Below are positions 17,568 through 24,886 of a stretch of 64,000 nucleotides of DNA, in pieces; the first letter of the stretch is position 1, and each line of letters begins with the position of its first letter. The position numbers and the translations under genes were made by a program. Location: assembly GCA_035627835.1 (NCBI GenBank), contig DASPKX010000014.1:7464-71463 (forward strand). Reading direction: 5' to 3'. The stretch comes from DASPKX01 sp035627835. GTDB taxonomy: Bacteria; Verrucomicrobiota; Verrucomicrobiia; Limisphaerales; SXQI01. The notes below the pieces were generated by a model. The model ran no database searches and was not told the DNA's origin. It saw only the letters and a program-made list of their open reading frames with translations.

Positions 17568-18899
17568 TTAAAACACTCTCAACCGAAAATATCGCTGCGG
17601 GGCGGACGGCGTGAACAAATGAAGCTGCATGTCTCCCCATGTGTGCAAACTGTTGCTTACCGCCACCCACTCAGTGCGGCTGATTGACTCCGCCGACTCA
17701 AGCCTCGCGGCGTTTACGGGCAAGCTCCACCACAAGAGAAATTGGCCATTCTCCGCCGGGGCAGCGCGGAGGGTGACAGCCTTCTCCTTAAACACGGGTG
17801 TCATGAATGAGCCCGGGATTGGCGGCAGCCCCAGAAAATGCAAAGCGATGTTCCCGGTGTCGCCGTTGCGCAACGGTTGCGGCTTCGCGGTGTAGTCAGG
17901 CCTCGCGGGGCCTGGGTCAAGGCGATTGCTAAAGAGCGTATGCAAATCGGCGCCGCCTTGCACACCGGGGGCCATGATGAACATCGGTATCGTGTAGTTC
18001 ATTGGATCCTCCGGGGTGGTGTGGCTGATGTTATTGGTTCCCCCACCCCCATGATCGGACACAATAATGACAGCGGTTTTATCGCGCATCTTTGGATTGG
18101 AATTCACGGCTTTCAACACACGATCCAGTTGCTGGTCGATCAGCATGACCATGTTGCTCGCTATGGGGCTGGTCCAGCCATACGTATGAGCGGTGAGATC
18201 TGGCTCCGACAGGTGCACGAAAGTGTAATTCGCCACCTGGTCCGAACCAAGGAAAGGCACGAGCGCGTTCACCAGGTTCGTAATGGGCGGGCCCTGCAAA
18301 TCGCCGCCGGCAGTGGCATCAATTTTGTCCCGGCCATGGTTTGGCTGGACCAGGTCGGACGCGCCGTGCGAAAGGCCGTAGCTGCGATCAGCGATGAGCA
18401 AACGTGTTTTGCTGACCAATAGCGCGGTCTTTTTGCCGTGATCATGCACAACGTCGAACACACTGGCTTTATAAGGAATGTTGGTGTTGCCCGTTTTGTG
18501 CAGGCTCACGCCTAGATCCACATTCGTGATGTACCCGTGCGACACGTTATCCGGGACAGCAAAGGGCGCCAGCACAGGCCGACCCGTCCACATGCTAATG
18601 TGGTTCGGCATGGTGTCCGAGCTGTAGTAATCGCAGCGCGCATTAAAGGTGTGGGCAGCTTCTCTGGTCAGGCGGATGAACGTCGGAAAGTTTTGCGGGG
18701 CCGCCTTTAGATAGTCCTTCAGCAGCACACCGGACAATCCATCCACGCTGATATGCAGCACATGCTCCACCGGCGCAGCGCTTGACTGCGGCACGAGCGC
18801 ACTCAGGAGGGCAAGCAGCAGAGCGCGCGACGCTTTGGTCATGGAGCGGAACATGGGCCCGAGCTTAACCGCTCGTCGGAATGGCTCAATCATCTTCAC
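17568..18899 (-). CDS. Exported alkaline-phosphatase-superfamily hydrolase (type I phosphodiesterase/nucleotide pyrophosphatase-like)
   Basis: A 443-residue member of the alkaline phosphatase superfamily. Metal-site and nucleophile motifs are ISVDGLSG (about 49-56), SSDTMPNHISMWTG (about 92-105, Thr as likely nucleophile), THLSEPDLTAHTYG-like VHLSEPDLTAHTYGW (about 230) and IVSDHGGGG (about 280). The C-terminus has a small beta domain ending YFRLRVF, a frequent ending of verrucomicrobial secreted proteins. The longest start is a GTG overlapping the oxyR stop (GTGA), which suggests translational coupling. An internal ATG at 18842 would start right at the signal peptide (MTKASRALLLALLSALV), so the start is uncertain. 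The substrate is not predictable. Confidence 0.85.
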   Translation of the reverse strand: MKMIEPFRRAVKLGPMFRSMTKASRALLLALLSALVPQSSAAPVEHVLHISVDGLSGVLLKDYLKAAPQNFPTFIRLTREAAHTFNARCDYYSSDTMPNHISMWTGRPVLAPFAVPDNVSHGYITNVDLGVSLHKTGNTNIPYKASVFDVVHDHGKKTALLVSKTRLLIADRSYGLSHGASDLVQPNHGRDKIDATAGGDLQGPPITNLVNALVPFLGSDQVANYTFVHLSEPDLTAHTYGWTSPIASNMVMLIDQQLDRVLKAVNSNPKMRDKTAVIIVSDHGGGGTNNISHTTPEDPMNYTIPMFIMAPGVQGGADLHTLFSNRLDPGPARPDYTAKPQPLRNGDTGNIALHFLGLPPIPGSFMTPVFKEKAVTLRAAPAENGQFLLWWSLPVNAARLESAESISRTEWVAVSNSLHTWGDMQLHLFTPSAPQRYFRLRVF

Positions 18900-19843
18900 G
18901 CGTCAGCCAGGATCAATTCACAGGTAGCCGTCGAAGGGCGGCCAGACGATTTGCTTCCGGTGATGGAGCGGAGTATCTCCGCAGCCAGTTGCATGATGAG
19001 AGCGGCGGCGCGGCTTTGGTAGCGACTTGAATTGCGGAGCAGATTGATCTCACGCGCAGGTGGGGATCGGCGAATCCGTTTGAAGATACAGGAGGCTCCA
19101 GAGGTCTTCGTCGCCATTTCGGGGACGAGTGAGACAGCCAAGCCAGAGCATACGAGAGCGAGCAATGTCGAGAGCTGGAGCAATGGCATGTCGGCATCCA
19201 CTTTAATATTGTGCGCGCGGCAAACTTTCTCGACCTGACGCGATAAACAATGGCTCTCCTGAAGCGTGACGATTCGCACCGGCTTCAAGTCCGCCCATTC
19301 CAGGGCTGGTTTTTTGGCGAGGGGATGCGATTCACCCAACGCCACGAATAACGGCTCGCTCGCGACTTCTTCCGCGTGCAGCGTTTGCACCTTGCGGCAG
19401 GTGGATATTACGGAGAAATCCACTTCACCGCGTTCCGTTGCATCGAAGAGATCGTCTGTGACCGCTTCCTTGAGTTCGATGCTGATGCGGGGGTGACGCT
19501 CGGCTGCAACCGTCATCAAACGTGGCGCGACATACGGTGCGATGGTTGGGATCATCCCCAGGCGGACTGCCCCGCCCTGCTCTTCATCCTGGTCACCCAG
19601 GCAGCGGCGGGCATCGCGGATCTCATTGAGGATGCGCTCCGCAAATGGCACCAGCGCATGGCCGGCCTGCGTGAGAGTCACTCGGCGATTCAGCCGATCA
19701 AATAAGCGCACCCCCAGCTCCGCTTCGAGCTTCTGGATTTGTTGGCTGAGCGATGGTTGAGCCACGTGGGCCCGCTCCGCCGCTCTGGAAAAACTCTTTT
19801 CCTCCGCTATGGCCAGGAAGTACCTGAGCTGATGTAGTTCCAT
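18896..19843 (-). CDS. oxyR: LysR-type hydrogen-peroxide sensor OxyR
   Basis: A 315-residue LysR-type regulator. The N-terminal winged helix-turn-helix (about 1-60) has the usual MELHQLRYFLAIAEEKSFSRAA opening (split: MELHQLRYFLAIAEEK, SFSRAA). The effector domain has ESHCLSRQVEKVC, with cysteines at residues 199 and 208. These are the same positions and 8-residue gap as the peroxide-sensing disulfide pair of E. coli OxyR, and the GHC-L/ESHC-L context agrees. It is divergent from a manganese catalase gene, with a palindrome between them, which is the classic arrangement for a regulator controlling its neighbour and itself. An AGGGG lies 6-7 bases before the ATG. The downstream phosphatase overlaps by 4 bases. 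The C-terminus (after ~300) is variable. Confidence 0.88.
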   Translation of the reverse strand: MELHQLRYFLAIAEEKSFSRAAERAHVAQPSLSQQIQKLEAELGVRLFDRLNRRVTLTQAGHALVPFAERILNEIRDARRCLGDQDEEQGGAVRLGMIPTIAPYVAPRLMTVAAERHPRISIELKEAVTDDLFDATERGEVDFSVISTCRKVQTLHAEEVASEPLFVALGESHPLAKKPALEWADLKPVRIVTLQESHCLSRQVEKVCRAHNIKVDADMPLLQLSTLLALVCSGLAVSLVPEMATKTSGASCIFKRIRRSPPAREINLLRNSSRYQSRAAALIMQLAAEILRSITGSKSSGRPSTATCELILADA

Positions 19844-19851
19844 TGGTTTCC

Positions 19852-19890
19852 CCTATCGTTCGGATAGGAACAAAGTCTTTCTCTATAGAG
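19852..19890. promoter_or_regulatory. Candidate OxyR operator between oxyR and the manganese catalase gene
   Basis: CCTATC-GTTCG-GATAGG (19852-19868) is a 6-bp inverted repeat of LysR T-N11-A type, overlapping the region just upstream of the oxyR start. A second palindrome CTCTATAGAG lies at 19881-19890. Both contain the CTAT/ATAG elements of the OxyR consensus (ATAG...CTAT), and their centres are about 25 bases apart, a bit more than two helical turns. Confidence 0.55.
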
Positions 19891-19960
19891 CAAAGATCAA
19901 GCACGGTGTGAGACTTCAGGGGGGCGTGGGGTTCTCCTGATGGGGAAGAAAGGATCAGAG

Positions 19961-20899
19961 ATGTTTTTGCGAATTGATAGATTGCCCGTGGAATTGCCGG
20001 CCTCACCTGAGGTCGATCCAGTCGCGGCCAAGAACGTTCAGGAGTTGCTGGGCGGCCGCTTCGGCGAGATGTCCACCTTGATGAATTACACCTACCAATC
20101 CTTTGGGATGCGTGGGCGGGAAAAAGTGCGGCCTTATTACTCACTTATCTCCAACATTGCGGCGGAGGAAGGCGGGCATATCGAAATAGTTTCAGCGGCG
20201 ATTAACGCTTGCTTGAACGGGCCTCGAACTGGGTTCGACGATTCCGGTGATCCAGTGGATGCACCCCTGGGGCAGGTTCCCAATGGGCCGCTCGGGTTGT
20301 CCGGGCACTTTATTGCCTCCGGCATGACCGCGTTGCCGGTAGATTCGCGAGGAATGCCCTGGACCGGGGATTACGTCTTTTCGTCCGGCAACCTGATCCT
20401 GGATTTGCTGCACAATTTCTTTTTGGAAAACGGCGCCCGCACTCAAAAGCTGCGCGTTTACCAGATGACGAAGAACCCCGCCGCGCGGGAGATGCTCGGT
20501 TACCTCTTCGTCCGTGGCGGCGTCCATGCCCTGGCCTATGCCAAGGCGCTGGAATCGTTGACGGGTGTGGACATGGCCAAGATGCTGCCGATTCCGAACA
20601 TCGGAAACGCGACCTTCCCTGAAGCTCGCAAGTTCATGGAACGGGGCACGCACCTGAAGCTCTACCGCTTCTCGCCGGACGATTACAAAGACGCCGGCTC
20701 CATCTGGAACGGCACCGCGCCCGCCGCTTACACCGAAGGCTTGGGCGGCAGCGATAAACTCGAGTTCGTGGATGCGCCCCCATCAGGCGGCAATCTCGTG
20801 AACCTGGCGGGGATCGCCTCAGCCTTTGCGCCGAATTACGCGCCCGAAGAGATCTTCGAGATGGCGAACAAACTTTACCAGAAAGCCAAGGGGCTCTAA
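19961..20899 (+). CDS. Manganese catalase (non-heme)
   Basis: A 312-residue dimanganese catalase that disproportionates hydrogen peroxide in the cytoplasm. The start at MFLRIDRLPVELP is chosen because it matches the family opening and an AAAGGA lies 6 bases upstream; the longer frame adds 7 non-conserved residues. The ferritin-like helices carry the expected metal ligands in RFGEMSTLMNYTYQSF, AAEEGGHIEIV, FFLENGART and GGVHALAY (Glu/Glu-His/Glu/His). The C-terminal ~60 residues wrap around as in the family. It is divergent from oxyR and followed by a strong terminator, so it is a single-gene unit, probably induced by peroxide. Confidence 0.94.
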   Translation: MFLRIDRLPVELPASPEVDPVAAKNVQELLGGRFGEMSTLMNYTYQSFGMRGREKVRPYYSLISNIAAEEGGHIEIVSAAINACLNGPRTGFDDSGDPVDAPLGQVPNGPLGLSGHFIASGMTALPVDSRGMPWTGDYVFSSGNLILDLLHNFFLENGARTQKLRVYQMTKNPAAREMLGYLFVRGGVHALAYAKALESLTGVDMAKMLPIPNIGNATFPEARKFMERGTHLKLYRFSPDDYKDAGSIWNGTAPAAYTEGLGGSDKLEFVDAPPSGGNLVNLAGIASAFAPNYAPEEIFEMANKLYQKAKGL

Positions 20900-20933
20900 G
20901 CGGGCATTTCGCTGCGCAGAGCCAAAAGTGGGG

Positions 20934-20969
20934 AGGGGAGCCTTGTTTGGACGCGGGGCTCCCCTTTTT
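20934..20969 (+). terminator. Terminator of the manganese catalase gene
   Basis: A 9-bp stem AGGGGAGCC / GGCTCCCCT (20934-20942 and 20957-20965) is followed by TTTTT, 35 bases after the stop codon. Confidence 0.8.
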
Positions 20970-21012
20970 CTTTTCCCTTGCCCTGCCCTTTGTCAGACGC
21001 ACGGAATGATGC

Positions 21013-21471
21013 CTACTTGGGCGGGGCGAGCCGCCCTTCGTCCAAGTCGATAAATTCAAACAGAGTCTCCACTGTTCCTGGGGGAAGGCCAATCTCGGCC
21101 AGACGTTCCTGCAAACGCTGCGTCCCTGCATCGCGCCAACCGCGCTTGAGCATAAATGCGTTCCAAACCTCTATCTCCTCGTCAGTCGGACGCCGTCCTG
21201 CCCTGAACGCCCACTCGAGGACTTCTTCATCCGTCCCGCCTTTTAGTGTCTGAGCCTCAAGGGCCTGGTAATCGACCTGCAAGAAACGGCAGCAACGCGC
21301 ATCAAAACTGTTGGCCATCGCTGGCCCGCGTGCTGCCTGCCAAGCTTCGGGCAACTTGCCCGCCGCGTTCAGCCGAATTTTATCGAGCATCCGTCCGAAA
21401 TAGACGAGCCCCTTCACCTGCTCTGACGGACTGCGAAGCCCTGGTATGATGGTCGGATATTTGGCAGCCAT
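21013..21471 (-). CDS. DUF5069 domain-containing protein
   Basis: A 152-residue protein I recognise as DUF5069, a family of unknown function common in Verrucomicrobia, Planctomycetes and cyanobacteria. Recognisable blocks are LVYFGRMLDKIRLNAAGKLP (about 22-42), FDARCCRFLQVDYQALE (about 55-72), GGTDEEVLEWAF and GRRPTDEEIEVWNAFMLKRG. I use the ATG at 21471 rather than the TTG three codons earlier. The paired CysCys in the RCCRFL block is conserved in the family to my recollection. It is downstream of the tRNA-Ile gene on the same strand, with a strong hairpin between them. Confidence 0.85.
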   Translation of the reverse strand: MAAKYPTIIPGLRSPSEQVKGLVYFGRMLDKIRLNAAGKLPEAWQAARGPAMANSFDARCCRFLQVDYQALEAQTLKGGTDEEVLEWAFRAGRRPTDEEIEVWNAFMLKRGWRDAGTQRLQERLAEIGLPPGTVETLFEFIDLDEGRLAPPK

Positions 21472-21496
21472 GCGCGTCAAATCATTTGCAAAGACC

Positions 21497-21527
21497 GGCA
21501 GCAGAGCAAGGCTGCTCTGATGCTGCC
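21497..21527 (-). terminator. Strong hairpin between tRNA-Ile and the DUF5069 gene
   Basis: GGCAGC-AGAGCA-AGGC-TGCTCT-GAT-GCTGCC forms two 6-bp helices separated by a 3-base bulge. Read on the minus strand it follows the tRNA gene by about 120 bases and precedes the DUF5069 start by 26. A short T-rich stretch (TCTTT) follows. It may terminate the tRNA transcript or structure the DUF5069 leader. Confidence 0.5.
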
Positions 21528-21644
21528 TAACCCATTTTCGCCAAGGGGAGTGCCGCAGGCAGAACTTCCCGCGAACGCGCTAAGGGGTGTGGAACGATCA
21601 ACAACGAGGAAGGAAGATACATGTCACTCTTGGGAAACAGGGGT

Positions 21645-21720
21645 TGGTGGGCCCACACGGATTTGAACCGTGGACCAAGCGATTATGAGTCGCCTGCTCT
21701 AACCGCTGAGCTATGGGCCC
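21645..21720 (-). tRNA. tRNA-Ile(CAT), lysidine-type
   Basis: A 76-base gene with encoded CCA. The acceptor stem GGGCCCA/TGGGCCC, D-arm GCTC...GAGC, anticodon stem GGCGA/TCGCT and T-arm CACGG/CCGTG all pair. The anticodon loop is CTCATAA, giving anticodon CAT. The body closely resembles E. coli ileX tRNA (same GGCGA-loop-TCGCT-TGG arm) rather than a methionine tRNA. The C34 is therefore expected to be changed to lysidine by TilS so that it reads AUA. Confidence 0.92.
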
Positions 21721-22005
21721 AACCTTCTCGCGCGGAGCAAGAATGCACTTTGCCAGAGTTCGGCCATGGGGCAAGTGATTTGGGCGCGAGCGAAAGATAA
21801 CAGAGGCACAAAAGAAGAGGAAATAAACCACAGAGATCACGAACAGCACGAAGGCAGAACCAGAGGGACGAAAAGTGAAACAGGGAGGGAAGCGCCACCT
21901 ATTAGAGGCGGTTCTTGTGCAGGGTCGCGGGGTTTGTTAGGTTCTCAGCACTGGCAACTCCAACAAGGTGGGGTTGCGGGATTCAACATTAACACGGGAA
22001 TTTTT
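21721..22005. other. Leader region of sodA with an interspersed-repeat-like stretch
   Basis: This 285-base gap lies between the tRNA and sodA, which are divergent. Bases about 21826-21852 (AACCACAGAGATCACGAACA and following) resemble the purine-rich 'CCACAGAG(AT)CAC' sequences scattered between genes in many environmental bacteria. The frame open through here is an N-terminal extension of sodA with no homology to the enzyme, so I treat it as non-coding. No clear promoter was seen. Confidence 0.4.
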
Positions 22006-22620
22006 ATGCCTTATGAACTGCCTCCGCTTCCTTACCCCAAGGAAGCGCTCGAACCACACATCGACGCTCAAACCATGGAGATTCACCATGGGAAGCATCA
22101 CAACGCCTACGTCACAAATCTGAACAAAGCGATCGCTGGCAAAGCGGATCTGGAGAATAAATCGATCGAGCAGTTGATCAGCAACATGGACGCGATTCCG
22201 GCCGACATTCGCAACGTGGTGCGGAATAACGGCGGCGGGCATGCGAATCACTCCATGTTCTGGAAGTTGCTGGGCCCAAATGCCGGTGGCGCGCCAAGCG
22301 GGAAGCTCGCGGAGGAGATTAATTCCACGTTCGGCAGCTTTGATGCCTTTAAGGAGAAGATGGAAGCGGCTGGCGCAGGACGTTTCGGCAGCGGTTGGTC
22401 GTGGCTCGTGGTGAATAAGCAAGGGAAGCTGGAAGTGACCTCAACGGCGAACCAAGACAATCCGTTGATGGAGGGTCTGAAGCCGGTGCTCGGAATTGAT
22501 GTCTGGGAGCATGCTTATTACCTGAAGTACCAGAACCGTCGTCCCGATTACCTGAAGGCGATCTGGAATGTAATCAATTGGAACGAGGTTGCGAAGAATT
22601 ACGAGGCTGCGAAGAAGTAG
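22006..22620 (+). CDS. sodA: Superoxide dismutase, Mn/Fe family
   Basis: A 204-residue cytoplasmic superoxide dismutase. The start MPYELPPLPYPKEALEPHID is the normal family opening. Metal ligands are in MEIHHGKHHNAYV (first His), NHSMFW (second His), and DVWEHAYY (Asp and His). GGGGHANHS-type spacing and GAGRFGSGWSWLV with NQDNP favour the manganese form, though Mn/Fe preference cannot be settled by eye. The frame is open 80 codons upstream, but that extension has no family homology. It is near the OxyR/catalase divergon and so fits an oxidative-defence neighbourhood, though it is separated from it by a tRNA and a DUF5069 gene. Confidence 0.95.
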   Translation: MPYELPPLPYPKEALEPHIDAQTMEIHHGKHHNAYVTNLNKAIAGKADLENKSIEQLISNMDAIPADIRNVVRNNGGGHANHSMFWKLLGPNAGGAPSGKLAEEINSTFGSFDAFKEKMEAAGAGRFGSGWSWLVVNKQGKLEVTSTANQDNPLMEGLKPVLGIDVWEHAYYLKYQNRRPDYLKAIWNVINWNEVAKNYEAAKK

Positions 22621-22629
22621 AAAGGACAG

Positions 22630-22657
22630 CCGCAGATCGCGCCGATTGCGCAGATTT
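22630..22657. repeat. Dispersed repeat GCAGATTGCGCAGATT-like, copy 2
   Basis: CCGCAGATCGCGCC followed by GATTGCGCAGATTT, directly after the sodA stop. It shares the GATTGCGCAGAT core with copies at 7642 and 39748. Confidence 0.5.
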
Positions 22658-22665
22658 AAAAAGGA

Positions 22666-22691
22666 GAAGGCGAGCCGAGGGGCTCGCCTTC
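22666..22691 (-). terminator. Shared terminator between convergent sodA and the CAP-like gene
   Basis: An 11-bp perfect stem GAAGGCGAGCC / GGCTCGCCTTC with a 4-base loop. The T-run (TCCTTTTT) is on the minus-strand side, so it best terminates the gene at 22721-24760; it may also act on sodA transcripts. Confidence 0.75.
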
Positions 22692-22720
22692 GCCGTTACA
22701 GAGAGTTGCGCGGGAACTCG

Positions 22721-24760
22721 TTAAAGAGACTGCACACGGTAGAACTTGCGGGAGGAACCCTGGGTGTGGAGCTGGGCTCGGAATTGGCCGCTGCCGAGGG
22801 ACTGGACGGCGGCAGCTTCAGTCGACCAGGTGTTTTGCGAAAGGCTGGTTGCGCTTTGAACCACGTAGGCCGCGCTGGGGCTCGCGGATGCACTGAATTC
22901 GATTTCAACCTGGTTTGGGCCAGTGACAGCGACTTTGTTGATCGTGGCCCACACCAGCGGGTCGGGTTGAACAGGAACGACGTGCAGGAGCGGGCCCCAC
23001 TCTAAACCATAATCCCCGAAAATCTTGCCACGAGCCTGGATGCTGATTGGAGAGGCGCTGGCTGGGACCAATGGGAGTTCGGCTGCGGCAGTGAGAGTTG
23101 TGGTGACGGCGTTTTTCAGCTCGTCCGCGTTTGCGATCGCGATGTCATCGATGAACCAACCAACCGCGGCTTGTGTGGCGGGGAAGAATTGACCGAAGCC
23201 AATGGTGTAAGCGAAGCGGATATTGATTTCTTTGCCAACATACTCAGCCAGATCGATGTTGATATTGCTGAAGCGGAGTTCGCCGGGGTTGGCGCCCGCA
23301 TCAGTCCAATGATCCTTCCAAGTGACGCCCCCGTCGCGGGAGACCTGAAAGCGTGCGACCTGGGTGTCGAAAGCAACACCATGGCGTGAGCGGAAGCTGA
23401 CGCTGGTGTTGGTTTTGACCAGGAGAGTTTGAGGCAGCGTCAGGAATGCATCTTTCGGCAACGGATTCGCGAGGTGGCCAAGCCAAAAGGAGTTAGATCC
23501 GGAGCTGCGGAATTGCGTGTTCAACCCAGTAAAAGCGAGAGGCAGGGTTGGAGTCCAGTTGCCCAGCCCACCTTCAGCGCCGTCCGCAAGGTTGAAGGCC
23601 TGCCGTTGAAAGGAGCGAAGCTCGTAGGACGTAACGTTTGCGGGCGCGGTGACCGCGTAGAGGTTGGTTTTGCCAACGAAAGGGTTCTCTGGCCCGGAGA
23701 GGGCCGGGAGGACAGTGTCGGGGCCCGGAACGGCTGGATCAAACATGATTACATTGTAAGTGAAGTTTGTGGTCGTGTTGCCGAGCTTCACGTTGGAAAC
23801 GGTGACTTCGTATAGAACATCGGCTTCGGTACGGGTGGCCGATTGGAAGTCGGGCATGTCTGGATGGCGCCAAACGATGCTGTTCTCGCCCACGCCAGTG
23901 GCAGCGCGATCCTCAATGGTGACGTTGAGGACTTGGCCGTTGCGTCGAAGGGTGACGCTGGCTTGAGAGAAGTCTGCTTTGGGGTAGGACAAAGACCAGC
24001 GGGGATAGACAAGCTGGTAAGGGACGTTGCCTTTGGGGGGCCAGGCGACGAATCCGTCGCGCACCGCTGGACGGGGGTTGAAGAAGGTCTGATCGTCGAT
24101 GACCCAAACGGCGTTTGCTTGCTGGAGGGTGAATGTTTCACCGGGAGTCAGGAGGAGATCATCGCCCGGAACGTGCCCGATACCCATCGTTGTGGATTGG
24201 GGAAAGAACATCCAGCGGCGGTGCCCGACGCGCTCGTTGCCAGGGCCGTAATCCGCGATGTAGCCATCAATCGCGCCGCTGATGGGGTCGAGATTCGTCG
24301 TCCCGAGGAAGAGGTTGGCCTTGCCCGCTGCTTCGTAACCTTCTTCGCTCCAGGAGGGCCACGTCTCGGGAGGAGACGCTGGATCATCGCCGGGGAAGTG
24401 GTCCAACTGCCCTTTCAGGCTCATCATGTAAGCCGCTTTTTGGGCCTTGGCGCTCCAATCACTCCGGAACGTGACATTGGCGGGAACACCGGCCATCGCG
24501 CGCAAGAAGTTGATGCGCAATTGAGTAGCGTCGCGGAACTGAGCGGAAATAGTTCCTTCGGCTCCAGTGGCGTAGTTCCCAGTCCAGCCCAATTCGAGTT
24601 GCTGGGAGACGGGATAAATGGCGTTGAAGAAGTTCCGGACCTCTTCGCGGCTGGAAGTATCGACAGTGAAGCCGGTCAGAGTTGCGGAATGTGCGGAGCT
24701 GACGGCGAATAAAGCTGCGGCACATCCGATGATCGAACGCCAGTTGGAGTGAATGTTCAT
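22721..24760 (-). CDS. Secreted CAP (SCP/PR1)-like domain protein with C-terminal verrucomicrobial beta domain
   Basis: A 679-residue exported protein. I start at MNIHSNWRSIIGCAAALFAVSS, a typical signal peptide, instead of the TTG 13 codons earlier. Residues about 45-200 look like a CAP domain: INFLRAMAGVP, a helix with AQKAAYMMSLKGQLDHFP, and GPGNERVGHRRWMF followed by MGIGHV. The His of LDHFP and the Glu/His of NERVGH would be the canonical CAP cavity residues. The middle is beta-rich with a jelly-roll/MAM-like block (about 450-570, RFQVSRDGGVTWKDHW and VGWFIDDIAI). The last ~80 residues form the domain with YVVQSATSLSQNTW and FYRVQSL. The role is unknown; CAP proteins in bacteria are mostly uncharacterised. 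Confidence 0.8.
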   Translation of the reverse strand: MNIHSNWRSIIGCAAALFAVSSAHSATLTGFTVDTSSREEVRNFFNAIYPVSQQLELGWTGNYATGAEGTISAQFRDATQLRINFLRAMAGVPANVTFRSDWSAKAQKAAYMMSLKGQLDHFPGDDPASPPETWPSWSEEGYEAAGKANLFLGTTNLDPISGAIDGYIADYGPGNERVGHRRWMFFPQSTTMGIGHVPGDDLLLTPGETFTLQQANAVWVIDDQTFFNPRPAVRDGFVAWPPKGNVPYQLVYPRWSLSYPKADFSQASVTLRRNGQVLNVTIEDRAATGVGENSIVWRHPDMPDFQSATRTEADVLYEVTVSNVKLGNTTTNFTYNVIMFDPAVPGPDTVLPALSGPENPFVGKTNLYAVTAPANVTSYELRSFQRQAFNLADGAEGGLGNWTPTLPLAFTGLNTQFRSSGSNSFWLGHLANPLPKDAFLTLPQTLLVKTNTSVSFRSRHGVAFDTQVARFQVSRDGGVTWKDHWTDAGANPGELRFSNINIDLAEYVGKEINIRFAYTIGFGQFFPATQAAVGWFIDDIAIANADELKNAVTTTLTAAAELPLVPASASPISIQARGKIFGDYGLEWGPLLHVVPVQPDPLVWATINKVAVTGPNQVEIEFSASASPSAAYVVQSATSLSQNTWSTEAAAVQSLGSGQFRAQLHTQGSSRKFYRVQSL

Positions 24761-24886
24761 AGTTGGTATCGGGCAAAACCCTAGCAAACAGCCGTCCAAA
24801 GTAGCGTAGAAATGTCGGATTTCCAGCGTGAATTTTGGCGCTTCGTCAGGTGTGACGGGGCCGGTCCAGGGCCCGTGAGGCGCAGG

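Noticed and set aside
21645..21720. tRNA-Met as identity of the CAT anticodon gene
   Set aside because: The arms match the lysidine-type tRNA-Ile2 far better than initiator or elongator tRNA-Met.
21766..22005. 80-codon N-terminal extension of superoxide dismutase
   Set aside because: The extension has no homology, includes an interspersed-repeat-like stretch, and the normal SOD start follows it.
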